Part shown: piece by piece, positions 37,032 through 46,059 of the stretch | Position numbering within the stretch: the first letter of the stretch is position 1 | Layout of the letters: every line of letters begins with the position of its first letter | Assembly: GCF_000272045.2 (NCBI RefSeq) | Contig: NZ_AJYZ02000019.1 | Coordinates: forward strand, 1,215,899 to 1,279,898 | From: Vibrio crassostreae 9ZC13 | GTDB lineage: Bacteria; Pseudomonadota; Gammaproteobacteria; Enterobacterales; Vibrionaceae | DNA: 64,000 nt | Direction of reading: 5' to 3' | The notes under the pieces: model-generated | Seen by the model: only the letters and a program-made list of their open reading frames with translations | Told to the model about the DNA's origin: nothing | Databases searched by the model: none | Program-made: the position numbers and the translations under genes

Positions 37032-37691
37032 ATGAATTTTCAAGCTGCTATTTTTGATATGGATGGACTGCTGCTCGACACCGAGCGACTTTGTATGCAG
37101 GTATTTGAAGAAGCATGTCACGCGCAAGGTGTTCCGTTTTTGCAGGATGTTTACCTAGGCATCATTGGCTGTAACGCAAAAACCATCGAACAGATTTTTC
37201 GAAACGGTTACGGTGAAGGGCTAGATTACCCAGCGCTGAATAATGAATGGCGCACCCGCTACAGTGCAATTGTTAAAAACCAAGCAATCCCAGTAAAAGA
37301 TGGCGTGATTGAACTGCTTGAATGGCTAAAATCGAATGACATTCCAATCGCGGTGGCGACCTCCACTCAGCTTGATATCGCGAAGAAGAAGCTTGAGCTG
37401 GCTGGCCTAGATTCTTACTTCACTTCATTAAGCACAGGCTGCGAAGTGACTCACGGCAAGCCTCACCCAGAGATTTACTTGCTGGCGGCTGAACGCCTAG
37501 GTGTTGCGCCTGAAACCTGCCTAGCGTTTGAAGACTCAAACAACGGTATTCGTGCATCAATGGCAGCGAACATGATCAGCTTCCAAATTCCAGATTTGGT
37601 TGAGCCTTGCGAAGAAGTTAAAGCGCTTGGTCACACGATCAGCCCGTCACTGCATCATGTATTGGCGCAGCTTCAACAAGCCACTGCATAA
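37032..37691 (+). CDS. HAD-superfamily phosphatase, beta-phosphoglucomutase-like
   Basis: A 219-residue HAD hydrolase of subfamily I. Motif I is FDMDGLLLDTE (nucleophile Asp), motif II is the Thr in VATST, motif III is K in HGKPHPE, and motif IV is FEDSNNG, all in order, with a helical cap between. It may be a phosphatase for sugar phosphates or pyridoxal phosphate, or a phosphoglucomutase; the substrate is unknown. A strong terminator follows. Confidence 0.88.
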   Translation: MNFQAAIFDMDGLLLDTERLCMQVFEEACHAQGVPFLQDVYLGIIGCNAKTIEQIFRNGYGEGLDYPALNNEWRTRYSAIVKNQAIPVKDGVIELLEWLKSNDIPIAVATSTQLDIAKKKLELAGLDSYFTSLSTGCEVTHGKPHPEIYLLAAERLGVAPETCLAFEDSNNGIRASMAANMISFQIPDLVEPCEEVKALGHTISPSLHHVLAQLQQATA

Positions 37692-37746
37692 GCTCTGATT
37701 ACCGTTAATAGCGCTTTAATCAACACAGAATAACCTTTCTATTAAG

Positions 37747-37771
37747 CCGACTCACTGAGTCGGTTTTTTTT
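37747..37771 (+). terminator. Terminator after the HAD gene
   Basis: CCGACTC (37747-37753) pairs with GAGTCGG (37757-37763), followed by eight T. Confidence 0.92.
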
Positions 37772-37877
37772 GTGGGTATTCCTTTTATAAAAGATAAAAA
37801 ATCGCGCTAGAAACTGTTACAGTCGATGTGAAACGATGGAAATCGAGAAGCAATATTGATAATGGAGAAAGAGACGC

Positions 37878-38504
37878 GTGAAGGAAAAGTTTGAAGACCA
37901 ACTGCTTGATTTTGCACAACGAGAAATGACACAAGATGCAGCACACGACATTAGCCACATTAAGCGTGTCGTCAAAACCGCTAAGGCTTTGTGTGCTCAA
38001 GAACAGGCTAAGCTTGAAGTCGTTTTACCCGCCGCTTACCTTCATGATTGTTTCACCTTTCCTAAGAACCATCCAGACAGAGCCAAAAGCTCGCAAATGG
38101 CAGCAGACAAGGCGATCTCTTTCCTCAAATCTATCGACTATCCCGCGTCCTATCTTGATGAGATCCATCATGCCATTGTCACGCACAGCTACAGCGCCAA
38201 CATCACACCTGAAACCTTAGAAGCTCAGATAGTCCAAGATGCCGATCGCCTAGATTCTCTCGGCGCAATTGGCATTGCTCGCTGCCTGTATGTGGGCCAG
38301 AGTTTTAACGCAGAGCTCTATAACCACGAAGATCCATTCGCTGAACATCGTGACTTGGATGACAAGCATTACAGCGTCGACCATTTCTACGTGAAACTGT
38401 TTAAGCTGGCTGGAACCATGAATACAGAATCCGCCAAGTTAGAAGCCAACAAGCGCACCGACTACATGCGTGGTTTTCTTGAGCAATTGGGCTCGGAAGT
38501 TTAG
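37878..38504 (+). CDS. HD-domain phosphohydrolase
   Basis: A 208-residue HD-superfamily protein. Metal ligands are visible in order: H in HDISHIKRV, the HD pair in LHDCFTFP, H in HHAIVTHS, and D in QDADRLDSLGAIG. The last motif, DADRLD, is typical of uncharacterised bacterial YedJ-like HD hydrolases. It starts at GTG 37878 with GGAG about 15 bases upstream. It should cleave a phosphoester, perhaps of a nucleotide. A GNAT gene follows. Confidence 0.85.
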   Translation: MKEKFEDQLLDFAQREMTQDAAHDISHIKRVVKTAKALCAQEQAKLEVVLPAAYLHDCFTFPKNHPDRAKSSQMAADKAISFLKSIDYPASYLDEIHHAIVTHSYSANITPETLEAQIVQDADRLDSLGAIGIARCLYVGQSFNAELYNHEDPFAEHRDLDDKHYSVDHFYVKLFKLAGTMNTESAKLEANKRTDYMRGFLEQLGSEV

Positions 38505-38546
38505 CGGCTTAGAAAAAGAGACACACGATAAGGAAGAGAGAAGGAT

Positions 38547-39062
38547 ATGGAAATAAATCGCTTTAAAGCCTCCGATGCCAATGAGATCGTCACTTGGTTC
38601 ACATCACTCGAAGACTATGTACTGTGGGGCGGACGAACCTTTGGTTGGCCGTTAGAAGCCGCCTCCATCATCGAACGCTCTCAAGAGCCTCAAGTTGAGC
38701 TATATACCTTCTCTGAGTCTAGTGCTCTCTCTGAACTGAATTCGAACGGCAATAACTCAGAACTGATCGGGTTTATGGAGTTTCAACGTATGTCAGACAG
38801 TGAACTTCGTTTCTGCCGAGTTGCGATTCACCCAAACCAACGAGGCAAAGGGCTTGGGCAATCAATGATAGAAAGTGCATTAGACGCCGCGAAACAAATA
38901 CCTGATGTCACCACCATCAGCTTAGCGGTATTTCAGCAGAATATCGGAGCAAAACGTTGCTACGACAAAGCCGGCTTTCAGGTGGTCGACAAAGAGCCGA
39001 GCGTCAAAGAGTTCAATGGCAAAACGTGGCCCTTGTATCAGATGGAATTAAAGCTCTGCTAG
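38547..39062 (+). CDS. GNAT-family N-acetyltransferase
   Basis: A 171-residue acetyltransferase of the RimI-like type. The acetyl-CoA motif reads VAIHPNQRGKGLGQSMI (Q/R-x-x-G-x-G/A), followed by ISLAVFQQNIGAKRCYDKAGF, the family C-terminal signature. It acts on an unknown amine, perhaps a protein N-terminus. It lies 42 bp after the HD gene and may be co-transcribed with it. Confidence 0.9.
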   Translation: MEINRFKASDANEIVTWFTSLEDYVLWGGRTFGWPLEAASIIERSQEPQVELYTFSESSALSELNSNGNNSELIGFMEFQRMSDSELRFCRVAIHPNQRGKGLGQSMIESALDAAKQIPDVTTISLAVFQQNIGAKRCYDKAGFQVVDKEPSVKEFNGKTWPLYQMELKLC

Positions 39063-39145
39063 TTCGTTTTAATTACTAGATTTGACCCCATATCATTAAG
39101 CATTGGCTACATACTCAAGATACACAGATGTAATTTGGAACCTTC

Positions 39146-39832
39146 ATGACCCAAGAAAAATTCGATACTATTTACCAACGTGCAGCTCACCGCAAAGGCG
39201 GAGCGGCCGAACTCGAAAAAATTGTTCGTGCGCCCCTTTCACAAGCCGAGCTATCACAAATCACCGACGATCGTTGGCTAGCCGCCTTTACTGAAAAAGT
39301 ATTCCAGTGTGGTATTTCATGGAATGTAGTGAGGAAGAAATGGCCGCAATTTGAAGAAGTGTTCTTTGAATTCAATATCGAAAAAATGCTGATGCTGCCG
39401 AATGAAATGTGGGAACAAAAAGCGCAAGACCCGCGCATTATTCGCCACCTCACTAAGGTGATGACCATCCCTGCCAATGCCACCATGATCCACAATGCTA
39501 AGCGTGAGGCGGATTCCTTCTCACAAATGGTTGCCGACTGGCCATCAGAACGTATCACTGAACTTTGGGATTATCTGAAGAAACACGGCAAGCGATTAGG
39601 CGGTAACACTGGTGCCTACACTCTGCGCCAAATGGGAAAAGACACGTTTATCTTATCTTCTGACGTTGAAGCGCACCTGCGCAGCACAGATGTGATTGAT
39701 AGCGGTCGTAACACCAAACGAGCACAAGTCGCGGCAAGTAAGGCTTTCAACGAGTGGCAGCAGCAATCAGGTCGTACCCTGAGCGAAATAAGCCAGATCG
39801 TCGCCTACAGCTGTGGCGATAATCGCGTCTAG
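39146..39832 (+). CDS. DNA-3-methyladenine glycosylase I-like protein
   Basis: A 228-residue protein of the Tag/COG2818 helix-hairpin-helix glycosylase family, which removes alkylated bases from DNA. It shows CGISWNVVRKKWPQFEEVFFEF near residue 60, close to the Tag pattern of SW followed by a basic helix, and ANATMIHNAKR later. It is more divergent than E. coli Tag, and I do not see the full Cys/His zinc set, so it may have a narrower or different substrate. Confidence 0.72.
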   Translation: MTQEKFDTIYQRAAHRKGGAAELEKIVRAPLSQAELSQITDDRWLAAFTEKVFQCGISWNVVRKKWPQFEEVFFEFNIEKMLMLPNEMWEQKAQDPRIIRHLTKVMTIPANATMIHNAKREADSFSQMVADWPSERITELWDYLKKHGKRLGGNTGAYTLRQMGKDTFILSSDVEAHLRSTDVIDSGRNTKRAQVAASKAFNEWQQQSGRTLSEISQIVAYSCGDNRV

Positions 39833-39938
39833 TTTTAGGGCGAATGACTTAAAGCTCAAGATTGCACACAGTTCCCTGCAAACTAAATGTTATAAGTCAT
39901 TAACAAATAAGCGTGCATCGCACTTTCATCCGGTGGCA

Positions 39939-39960
39939 TTGTATAGATAAATGTATACAA
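39939..39960. promoter_or_regulatory. Candidate GntR autoregulatory sites
   Basis: ATGTATACAA (39951-39960) and, 12 bp away, TTGTATAGAT (39939-39948), about 70 bp before the gntR start. They agree with the palindrome TTGTATACAA at nine and eight of ten positions. Confidence 0.6.
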
Positions 39961-40026
39961 TATAGAGTAACACTCATGAATTATTCTCGACCAACCCAAC
40001 TCGACTAAACAAGGGCCCTTATCTCT

Positions 40027-40761
40027 ATGACAGTTCTCAAAAACTCTGTCTCCAAAGGTGTAAAAACGAAAGTAACAGGCCAGACTCAAGACGATGTTGT
40101 TTACTGCCATATCTTCGACGCGATACTAGAACAAAGACTGCCACCAGCCACCAAATTAAGCGAAGAAGCGTTAGCAGAAATCTTTAGCGTTAGCCGCACC
40201 ATTATCCGCCGTGCCTTACTGCGTCTTTCTTTAGAACAAGTTGTGGTGATCCGTCCTAACCGAGGAGCCGTGATTGCTGCGCCAACGGTTGACGAAGCCA
40301 AACAAATCTTTAAAGCACGTGAAGTGATGGAAATTGCTATCACTGAGCTGGCGGTGAAAAACGCAACCAAAGCTCAAATAGAAGAATGCAGAAAATTAGT
40401 CGCGAAAGAGAACTGTGCTTTCGACCAAGGCGATTACGGCTCTGGCCTACGTTTGTCTGGTGAGTTCCACATCAAATTGGCTGAAATGGCAGAGAACGCG
40501 CCACTGCTGGCTTTCCAACGCAGCTTGGTATCGCAAACTTCACTGCTGATCGCTCAGTACGAAACGGGCAACCACTCGAACTGTTCTCTAGACGAACACT
40601 CAGGCTTACTGGATGCGATAGAGTCAGGCAATGAACAACAAGCCGTAGAGTTGATGCAAGAACACCTAAGCCATATTCGTTCGAAGCTCAACCTAGACAG
40701 CAGCACAGCTTCTAGTGATCTGCATGTCGTGTTCTCAGATCTGCTTAAGAGTAAGTCATAG
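40027..40761 (+). CDS. GntR-family (FCD-type) regulator of purine catabolism
   Basis: A 244-residue regulator. The N-terminal winged HTH shows PATKLSEEALAEIFSVSRTIIRRALLRLS, and the C-terminal helical FCD effector domain contains REVMEIAITELAV, GEFHIKLAEMA and EHSGLLDAIESG with His and Asp candidates for metal or ligand binding. It is the first gene before xdhA. TTGTATACAA-type palindromes occur before it, before xdhA and in the puuE/uraH promoter, so control of the whole purine cluster is likely. The effector, perhaps urate, xanthine or allantoin, is unknown. Confidence 0.82.
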   Translation: MTVLKNSVSKGVKTKVTGQTQDDVVYCHIFDAILEQRLPPATKLSEEALAEIFSVSRTIIRRALLRLSLEQVVVIRPNRGAVIAAPTVDEAKQIFKAREVMEIAITELAVKNATKAQIEECRKLVAKENCAFDQGDYGSGLRLSGEFHIKLAEMAENAPLLAFQRSLVSQTSLLIAQYETGNHSNCSLDEHSGLLDAIESGNEQQAVELMQEHLSHIRSKLNLDSSTASSDLHVVFSDLLKSKS

Positions 40762-40832
40762 ACGATTCAACAAACGATTGATAACCATCTGTTAACAACT
40801 TTTTGTTAACAGCTTTTTATTAACAATACAGG

Positions 40833-40867
40833 AGAGAAGTAAGCCTTAGTGTTTACTTCTCTTTTTT
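40833..40867 (+). terminator. Terminator after the GntR gene
   Basis: AGAGAAGTAA (40833-40842) pairs with TTACTTCTCT (40853-40862), followed by T. It separates gntR from the xdh transcript. Confidence 0.87.
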
Positions 40868-40998
40868 ATGCCCTCTCACCTAAAAATAAAGACGACGATC
40901 GGCTCACATCCATCTAAAACACTGTCTATTCTAGCCTCAACAACGATCTTAGCCTCTACAGAATCACTCCCAACAGTGCCATAAATCTTGTCTTTATC

Positions 40999-41008
40999 TT
41001 GTATACAT
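40999..41008. promoter_or_regulatory. GntR-type operator 1 upstream of xdhA
   Basis: TTGTATACAT, nine of ten bases matching the perfect palindrome 83 bp further on. Confidence 0.6.
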
Positions 41009-41090
41009 AGCTATCCATTCATTCACACCATAAAACTGTTCAATCTCAATCCAAACCCTTATAAAACAGACAACTACGGTTAAAATAAAA

Positions 41091-41100
41091 TTGTATACAA
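41091..41100. promoter_or_regulatory. GntR-type operator 2 upstream of xdhA
   Basis: TTGTATACAA, a perfect 10-bp palindrome, 128 bp before the xdhA start codon. An identical copy is found between puuE and uraH. Confidence 0.7.
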
Positions 41101-41228
41101 TCCACAACTAAGACTATTTGTTGCATTTTTGTAAATAAATAGTTGACCACAGGGTCAGGATGGATAATTATTGACCTAGAAGTCAAAAAGAATACACATG
41201 GAAATATGTCGATTTACAAGGAGGTCTC

Positions 41229-42674
41229 TTGATTACTTTTTTGCTCAATCAGGAAATAAGACGTGAAGATAATCTGTCGCCAAATATGACAGTGCTCAAC
41301 TACCTTCGTACCAAGGTTAATAAAACCGGTACAAAAGAAGGTTGTGGGTCGGGTGACTGTGGTGCATGTACGGTAGTTCTGGGTGAAGTGGTTGATGGAC
41401 AGCTGCAATACCGCTCGGTGAACTCTTGCCTGACGTTCGTTTCAGCGCTGCATGGAAAGCAACTGATCACAGTAGAAGATCTACAAAACCGAGATCGCTC
41501 TTTGCACCCAGTACAGAAAGCGGTGGTGGATTTTCACGGTTCCCAATGTGGTTACTGCACACCGGGCTTCATCATGTCGATGTTTGCGCTAGGCAAGAAC
41601 AAACCCGATGCGAGCAAAGAAGACGTCATGGAATCACTGGCGGGTAACCTATGTCGTTGTACAGGCTACCGACCAATTGTTGATGCTGCGATGTCACTTT
41701 CAACAGACCAACCTTTGATCGACCAATTTGCTGAACTTGAACGCAACACCATCAAGAAGCTAGAAAGCATTCAAGACACTGAGGCCAACTTACGCCTTGG
41801 TCACCTCACCGCTTTTTCCCCGAAAAGCACTGACGAGTTGGCCAAGCTTTTTCAAGCGCATCCGAACGCGAAGCTGGTTGCTGGCGGCACGGATTTAGCA
41901 CTGGAAGTGACACAATTCCATCGCGAGATTGAAACACTGATCAGCGTAAACCTTGTTGAAGACATGAAGGTATGCGAAGAGACCGACACCGATTTAATCA
42001 TTGGTGCCAACCTACCTATCAGCGATTCTTACTCACTACTGAAAAAACACTACCCAGATTTTGGGGAACTATTGCACCGCTTTGCTTCACTTCAAGTTCG
42101 TAACCAAGGCACCATCGGTGGCAATGTTGCCAACGCTTCACCTATCGGTGATACCCCTCCTCTACTGATTGCCCTGAACGCGAAGATCAAACTTCGTTGT
42201 GGTGATGAGTCACGCACCATGCCGATTGAAGATTACTTCATCAGCTACAAAGTGACAGCGCAAAAAGAGAGTGAGTTCATTGAACAGATCATCATTCCTA
42301 AGCCAAGCAACGACAGCTTCCGAGCTTACAAACTGTCTAAACGTTTAGACGATGATATCTCTGCGGTATGTGGTGCGTTTGATATTCAAATCGAAGATGG
42401 CAAGGTTTCTTACGCTCGTATCGCTTTCGGTGGTATGGCTGCAACACCTAAGCGCGCGGCGCGTTGTGAAAATACGTTATTAGGCAAACCGTGGACAGAC
42501 GCTAATATTAAGTTAGCGATGCAGGAACTGTATAACGACTTTGAGCCGCTATCTGATTTCCGTGCCAGCCAAGAATACCGTTCATTGTCGGCAGCCAATA
42601 TGTTGCGTCGTTACTTCATTGAACAGCAGAACAAAAACAACCAAATCGAAACAAGGGTAACGTCTTATGTCTAA
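41229..42674 (+). CDS. xdhA: Xanthine dehydrogenase small subunit (FeS and FAD domains)
   Basis: A 481-residue subunit that carries electrons from the molybdenum site to NAD+ when hypoxanthine or xanthine is oxidised to urate. Two [2Fe-2S] clusters are bound by GCGSGDCGACTVV and, later, QCGYCTPGF with GNLCRCTGYRP. The FAD domain follows from about residue 190 (AGGTDLALEVT, GTIGGNVANASPIGD). The TTG start at 41229 is fixed by a perfect AAGGAGG four bases upstream. It overlaps xdhB by 8 bp. Confidence 0.95.
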   Translation: MITFLLNQEIRREDNLSPNMTVLNYLRTKVNKTGTKEGCGSGDCGACTVVLGEVVDGQLQYRSVNSCLTFVSALHGKQLITVEDLQNRDRSLHPVQKAVVDFHGSQCGYCTPGFIMSMFALGKNKPDASKEDVMESLAGNLCRCTGYRPIVDAAMSLSTDQPLIDQFAELERNTIKKLESIQDTEANLRLGHLTAFSPKSTDELAKLFQAHPNAKLVAGGTDLALEVTQFHREIETLISVNLVEDMKVCEETDTDLIIGANLPISDSYSLLKKHYPDFGELLHRFASLQVRNQGTIGGNVANASPIGDTPPLLIALNAKIKLRCGDESRTMPIEDYFISYKVTAQKESEFIEQIIIPKPSNDSFRAYKLSKRLDDDISAVCGAFDIQIEDGKVSYARIAFGGMAATPKRAARCENTLLGKPWTDANIKLAMQELYNDFEPLSDFRASQEYRSLSAANMLRRYFIEQQNKNNQIETRVTSYV

Positions 42675-45072
42675 ATCAAATTCCTCTGTTCACAAGAGCA
42701 ATGCGATGACCCACGAAGAGATGGTTACCATTGCAAAACAAGACCTAAAAACTGGCGTAGGTAAAAGCGTAAAACACGACAGTGCAGCCAAGCAAGTCAC
42801 GGGCGAAGCGGTATACATTGACGACCGCCTAGAGTTCCCAAATCAGCTGCACGTCTACGCACGCCTGAGCACGCAAGCGCACGCCAACATCACCAAAATA
42901 GACCTATCTCCGTGTTACGAATTCGAAGGCGTGGCGATTGCCATTCAAGCCAAGGACGTACCGGGTGAACTGGATATCGGTGCCATCCTACCGGGTGACC
43001 CACTGCTCGCTGATGGCAAAGTAGAATACTACGGCCAACCTGTGATTGCCGTGGCAGCCAACGATTTAGAGACGGCACGCAAAGCCGCACACGCAGCCAT
43101 TATTGAATACGAAGAGCTACCCGCCATTCTTGATGTAAAAGAAGCGCTAGAGAAAGAGCACTTCGTAACAGAAAGCCACACTCAACAACGTGGTGACTCG
43201 AAAGCCGCGCTGGCAAAAGCGAAACATGTGATCTCAGGTGATCTAGAGATCGGCGGCCAAGAGCACTTCTACCTAGAAACTCAAATCAGTAGCGTGATGC
43301 CAACCGAAGACGGCGGCATGATCGTGTACACCTCGACTCAAAACCCGACCGAAGTTCAAAAGTTGGTTGCGGAAGTGATTGGCGTGCCGATGCACAAAGT
43401 CGTGATTGATATGCGTCGTATGGGTGGTGGTTTCGGTGGTAAAGAGACTCAAGCGGCCTCTCCAGCATGTATGGCTGCGGTTATTGCCCACCTTACAGGC
43501 CGACCAACCAAAATGCGTTTGCTGCGCAATGAAGACATGCAGCAAACCGGTAAACGCCACCCGTTCTACAACCAATATACGGTCGGTTTTGACGACAATG
43601 GTATGATTCAAGGTGCCGACATTACCGTTGCAGGTAACTGTGGTTACTCGCCAGACTTATCAAGTTCTATCGTCGACCGAGCAATGTTCCACTCAGACAA
43701 CGCCTATTACTTAGGTGATGCAACTGTGGTCGGTCATCGATGCAAAACCAACACGGCATCGAATACCGCTTACCGTGGCTTTGGTGGCCCGCAAGGCATG
43801 ATGACCATCGAACACATCATGGACGAGATTGCGCGTTACCTGAAAAAAGATCCTTTGGAAGTACGTAAGGCGAACTACTACGGCGAAGAAGGCCGTAACG
43901 TGACCCATTACTACCAAACCGTTGAAGACAACTTTTTACCTGAGATAACCGAACAGCTTGAGCGTAGCAGTGACTATCACGCACGTCGTAAAGACATCGC
44001 TGAGTTCAACAAGCAAAGCCCTATCTTGAAGAAAGGCCTTGCTATCACGCCAGTGAAATTCGGTATCTCGTTTACTGCGACTTTCTTGAACCAAGCAGGT
44101 GCGCTCATCCATATCTACACCGATGGCAGTATTCATTTGAATCACGGTGGTACGGAAATGGGACAAGGCTTGAACATCAAAGTGGCACAAATCGTTGCAC
44201 AGGAGTTCCAAGTCGATGTCGAACGTATCCAGATCACCGCTACAAACACAGACAAAGTTCCGAACACATCACCAACCGCAGCCTCATCGGGCACCGACCT
44301 CAACGGTAAGGCCGCGCAAAACGCCGCAATGACCATTAAGCAGCGCCTGATTGACTTTGCTTCTTCGCACTTCAAAGTGTGGCCTGAAGAAGTAGTATTT
44401 AAGAACGGTATGGTGCAGATTCGCGATGAGATCATGACCTTCAACTCGTTTGTTGAACTGGCTTGGTTTAACCAAATCTCGCTATCGAGCACTGGCTTCT
44501 ACCGCACGCCGAAGATCTATTACGATCACGAGAAAGCACGCGGTCGCCCGTTCTACTACTACGCGTATGGCGCCTCTTGTTCAGAGGTTATCATCGATAC
44601 CTTAACCGGCGAAAACAAGATTCTGCGTGTCGATATTCTGCATGATGTGGGCGCTTCATTGAACCCAGCAATTGATATCGGCCAAGTCGAAGGTGGCTTT
44701 GTGCAAGGTGTCGGTTGGTTAACGACGGAAGAGTTGGTATGGAACCAGCAAGGCCGCTTAATGACCAACGGCCCTGCAAGCTACAAAATCCCTGCGATTG
44801 CTGATATGCCAATTGATTTCAGAACGCACCTTTTGGAAAACCGCAGCAACCCAGAAGACACCGTCTTCAACTCGAAAGCCGTGGGTGAACCGCCTTTCAT
44901 GTTGGGTATGTCGGTATGGAGCGCACTGAAAGACGCCATTAGCTATGTAGCCGTCGATGGGGCGATTCCTAAGCTCAACACACCTGCAACGCCAGAACGT
45001 ATTCTGATGGCGATTCAGGAAGTCACTGAAACGGCTCCGACTTCGGTCGATGCTCAATCAGAAACGGCTTAA
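42667..45072 (+). CDS. xdhB: Xanthine dehydrogenase large subunit (molybdopterin-binding)
   Basis: An 801-residue catalytic subunit with the molybdenum cofactor. The segments GGFGGKETQ, AYRGFGGPQGM, GGTEMGQGL and KAVGEPPFMLG are the usual Mo-cofactor and substrate-site motifs, with the Glu of GEPPF near the active site. Together with XdhA and XdhC it oxidises hypoxanthine and xanthine to urate. Its start overlaps xdhA by 8 bp and xdhC follows 46 bp later, so the three are one operon. Confidence 0.95.
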   Translation: MSKSNSSVHKSNAMTHEEMVTIAKQDLKTGVGKSVKHDSAAKQVTGEAVYIDDRLEFPNQLHVYARLSTQAHANITKIDLSPCYEFEGVAIAIQAKDVPGELDIGAILPGDPLLADGKVEYYGQPVIAVAANDLETARKAAHAAIIEYEELPAILDVKEALEKEHFVTESHTQQRGDSKAALAKAKHVISGDLEIGGQEHFYLETQISSVMPTEDGGMIVYTSTQNPTEVQKLVAEVIGVPMHKVVIDMRRMGGGFGGKETQAASPACMAAVIAHLTGRPTKMRLLRNEDMQQTGKRHPFYNQYTVGFDDNGMIQGADITVAGNCGYSPDLSSSIVDRAMFHSDNAYYLGDATVVGHRCKTNTASNTAYRGFGGPQGMMTIEHIMDEIARYLKKDPLEVRKANYYGEEGRNVTHYYQTVEDNFLPEITEQLERSSDYHARRKDIAEFNKQSPILKKGLAITPVKFGISFTATFLNQAGALIHIYTDGSIHLNHGGTEMGQGLNIKVAQIVAQEFQVDVERIQITATNTDKVPNTSPTAASSGTDLNGKAAQNAAMTIKQRLIDFASSHFKVWPEEVVFKNGMVQIRDEIMTFNSFVELAWFNQISLSSTGFYRTPKIYYDHEKARGRPFYYYAYGASCSEVIIDTLTGENKILRVDILHDVGASLNPAIDIGQVEGGFVQGVGWLTTEELVWNQQGRLMTNGPASYKIPAIADMPIDFRTHLLENRSNPEDTVFNSKAVGEPPFMLGMSVWSALKDAISYVAVDGAIPKLNTPATPERILMAIQEVTETAPTSVDAQSETA

Positions 45073-45118
45073 GGCGTAATAAATAGCTGAGGAAGCATAA
45101 AGGGATTTAGGAGGACGT

Positions 45119-46000
45119 ATGTTTAAGGATAATTGGATTCATGAACTGGCAAAACTGGAAGAGAATTACGAACCGTGTGTGATGGTGACGGTTCTTGAAG
45201 ACAGAGGCTCCGTTCCACGCGATGCGGGCACCAAAATGCTAGTCACTCGTGACCGAATCATCGCTACGATTGGTGGTGGTCACCTTGAACATGTGGCCAC
45301 TAAAATGGCTCGCGAAATGCTGATTGCCAGCGAAAAATCGCTCAAAGTGGAACGCTTCAACCTAGGCGCTCGTTTAGGCCAATGTTGTGGCGGAGTGGCA
45401 ACGTTAAGCTTCGAACCGATTGGCACTCAGCAGAACCACCTTGTGCTGTTCGGCGCAGGCCATGTTGCCAAAGCGCTGCTGCACATTGTCGCAACCCTGC
45501 CCTTTCGCGTGACCTGGATTGATGAGCGTGAAGAAGTATTCCCTGAAACGCTGCCACACGGTGTTAAAAAGCTTGTCTCAGATGATCCGGTTGGCGAAGT
45601 GAAACACATGCCACCGAACAGCTATTACCTTGTGATGACGCACAACCACCAGCTCGATTTCGACCTGACCAAAGCGATTATTGACCGTGAAGATAGCCGT
45701 TACTTTGGCATGATTGGTTCGCTTACGAAGCGTAAGAAATTCGACTTCCGCTTAGAGCAGCGTGGCTACAGCCAGGAACAGATAGAAACTATGCTTTGCC
45801 CGATTGGCATTAGCACCGTGAATGGCAAACACCCTGCGGAAATTGCGGTATCGGTTGCGGGTGAACTGATCGCACACTATCAAGGGCAAGCACTTGAACA
45901 AAAGCGCCCAACCAAACAATATCGAAATCAGGATTTGACCGATCAACACAGTCAACCAAGCGACGTAGGCGAACCACCATTGGAAGAGAAGATCGCCTAA
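45119..46000 (+). CDS. xdhC: Xanthine dehydrogenase accessory protein
   Basis: A 293-residue chaperone that binds the molybdenum cofactor, promotes its sulfuration and inserts it into XdhB; it is not part of the mature enzyme. Visible are VLEDRGSVPRDAGTKMLVT, GGGHLEH, RLGQCCGGVATL with paired cysteines, and the Rossmann-like LVLFGAGHVAKAL. GGAGG lies just upstream of the start. guaD follows 59 bp later. Confidence 0.93.
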   Translation: MFKDNWIHELAKLEENYEPCVMVTVLEDRGSVPRDAGTKMLVTRDRIIATIGGGHLEHVATKMAREMLIASEKSLKVERFNLGARLGQCCGGVATLSFEPIGTQQNHLVLFGAGHVAKALLHIVATLPFRVTWIDEREEVFPETLPHGVKKLVSDDPVGEVKHMPPNSYYLVMTHNHQLDFDLTKAIIDREDSRYFGMIGSLTKRKKFDFRLEQRGYSQEQIETMLCPIGISTVNGKHPAEIAVSVAGELIAHYQGQALEQKRPTKQYRNQDLTDQHSQPSDVGEPPLEEKIA

Positions 46001-46059
46001 TAAAAGTCGCAAAGCTTCAGTGGCCATAACGTCGCTGAAGTCATTAAAAGGAAGTAAAC

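Larger units (their letters stand above)
40762..41228. other. Regulatory region upstream of the xanthine dehydrogenase genes
   Basis: About 470 bp without a gene. It contains the gntR terminator, TTAACA-rich repeats near 40790-40827, and two GntR-type palindromes. No small gene is supported. Confidence 0.5.

Noticed and set aside
40780..40830. TTAACA-rich repeats as a CRISPR or integron element
   Set aside because: The copies are short, irregular and without spacers of even length or any associated gene.
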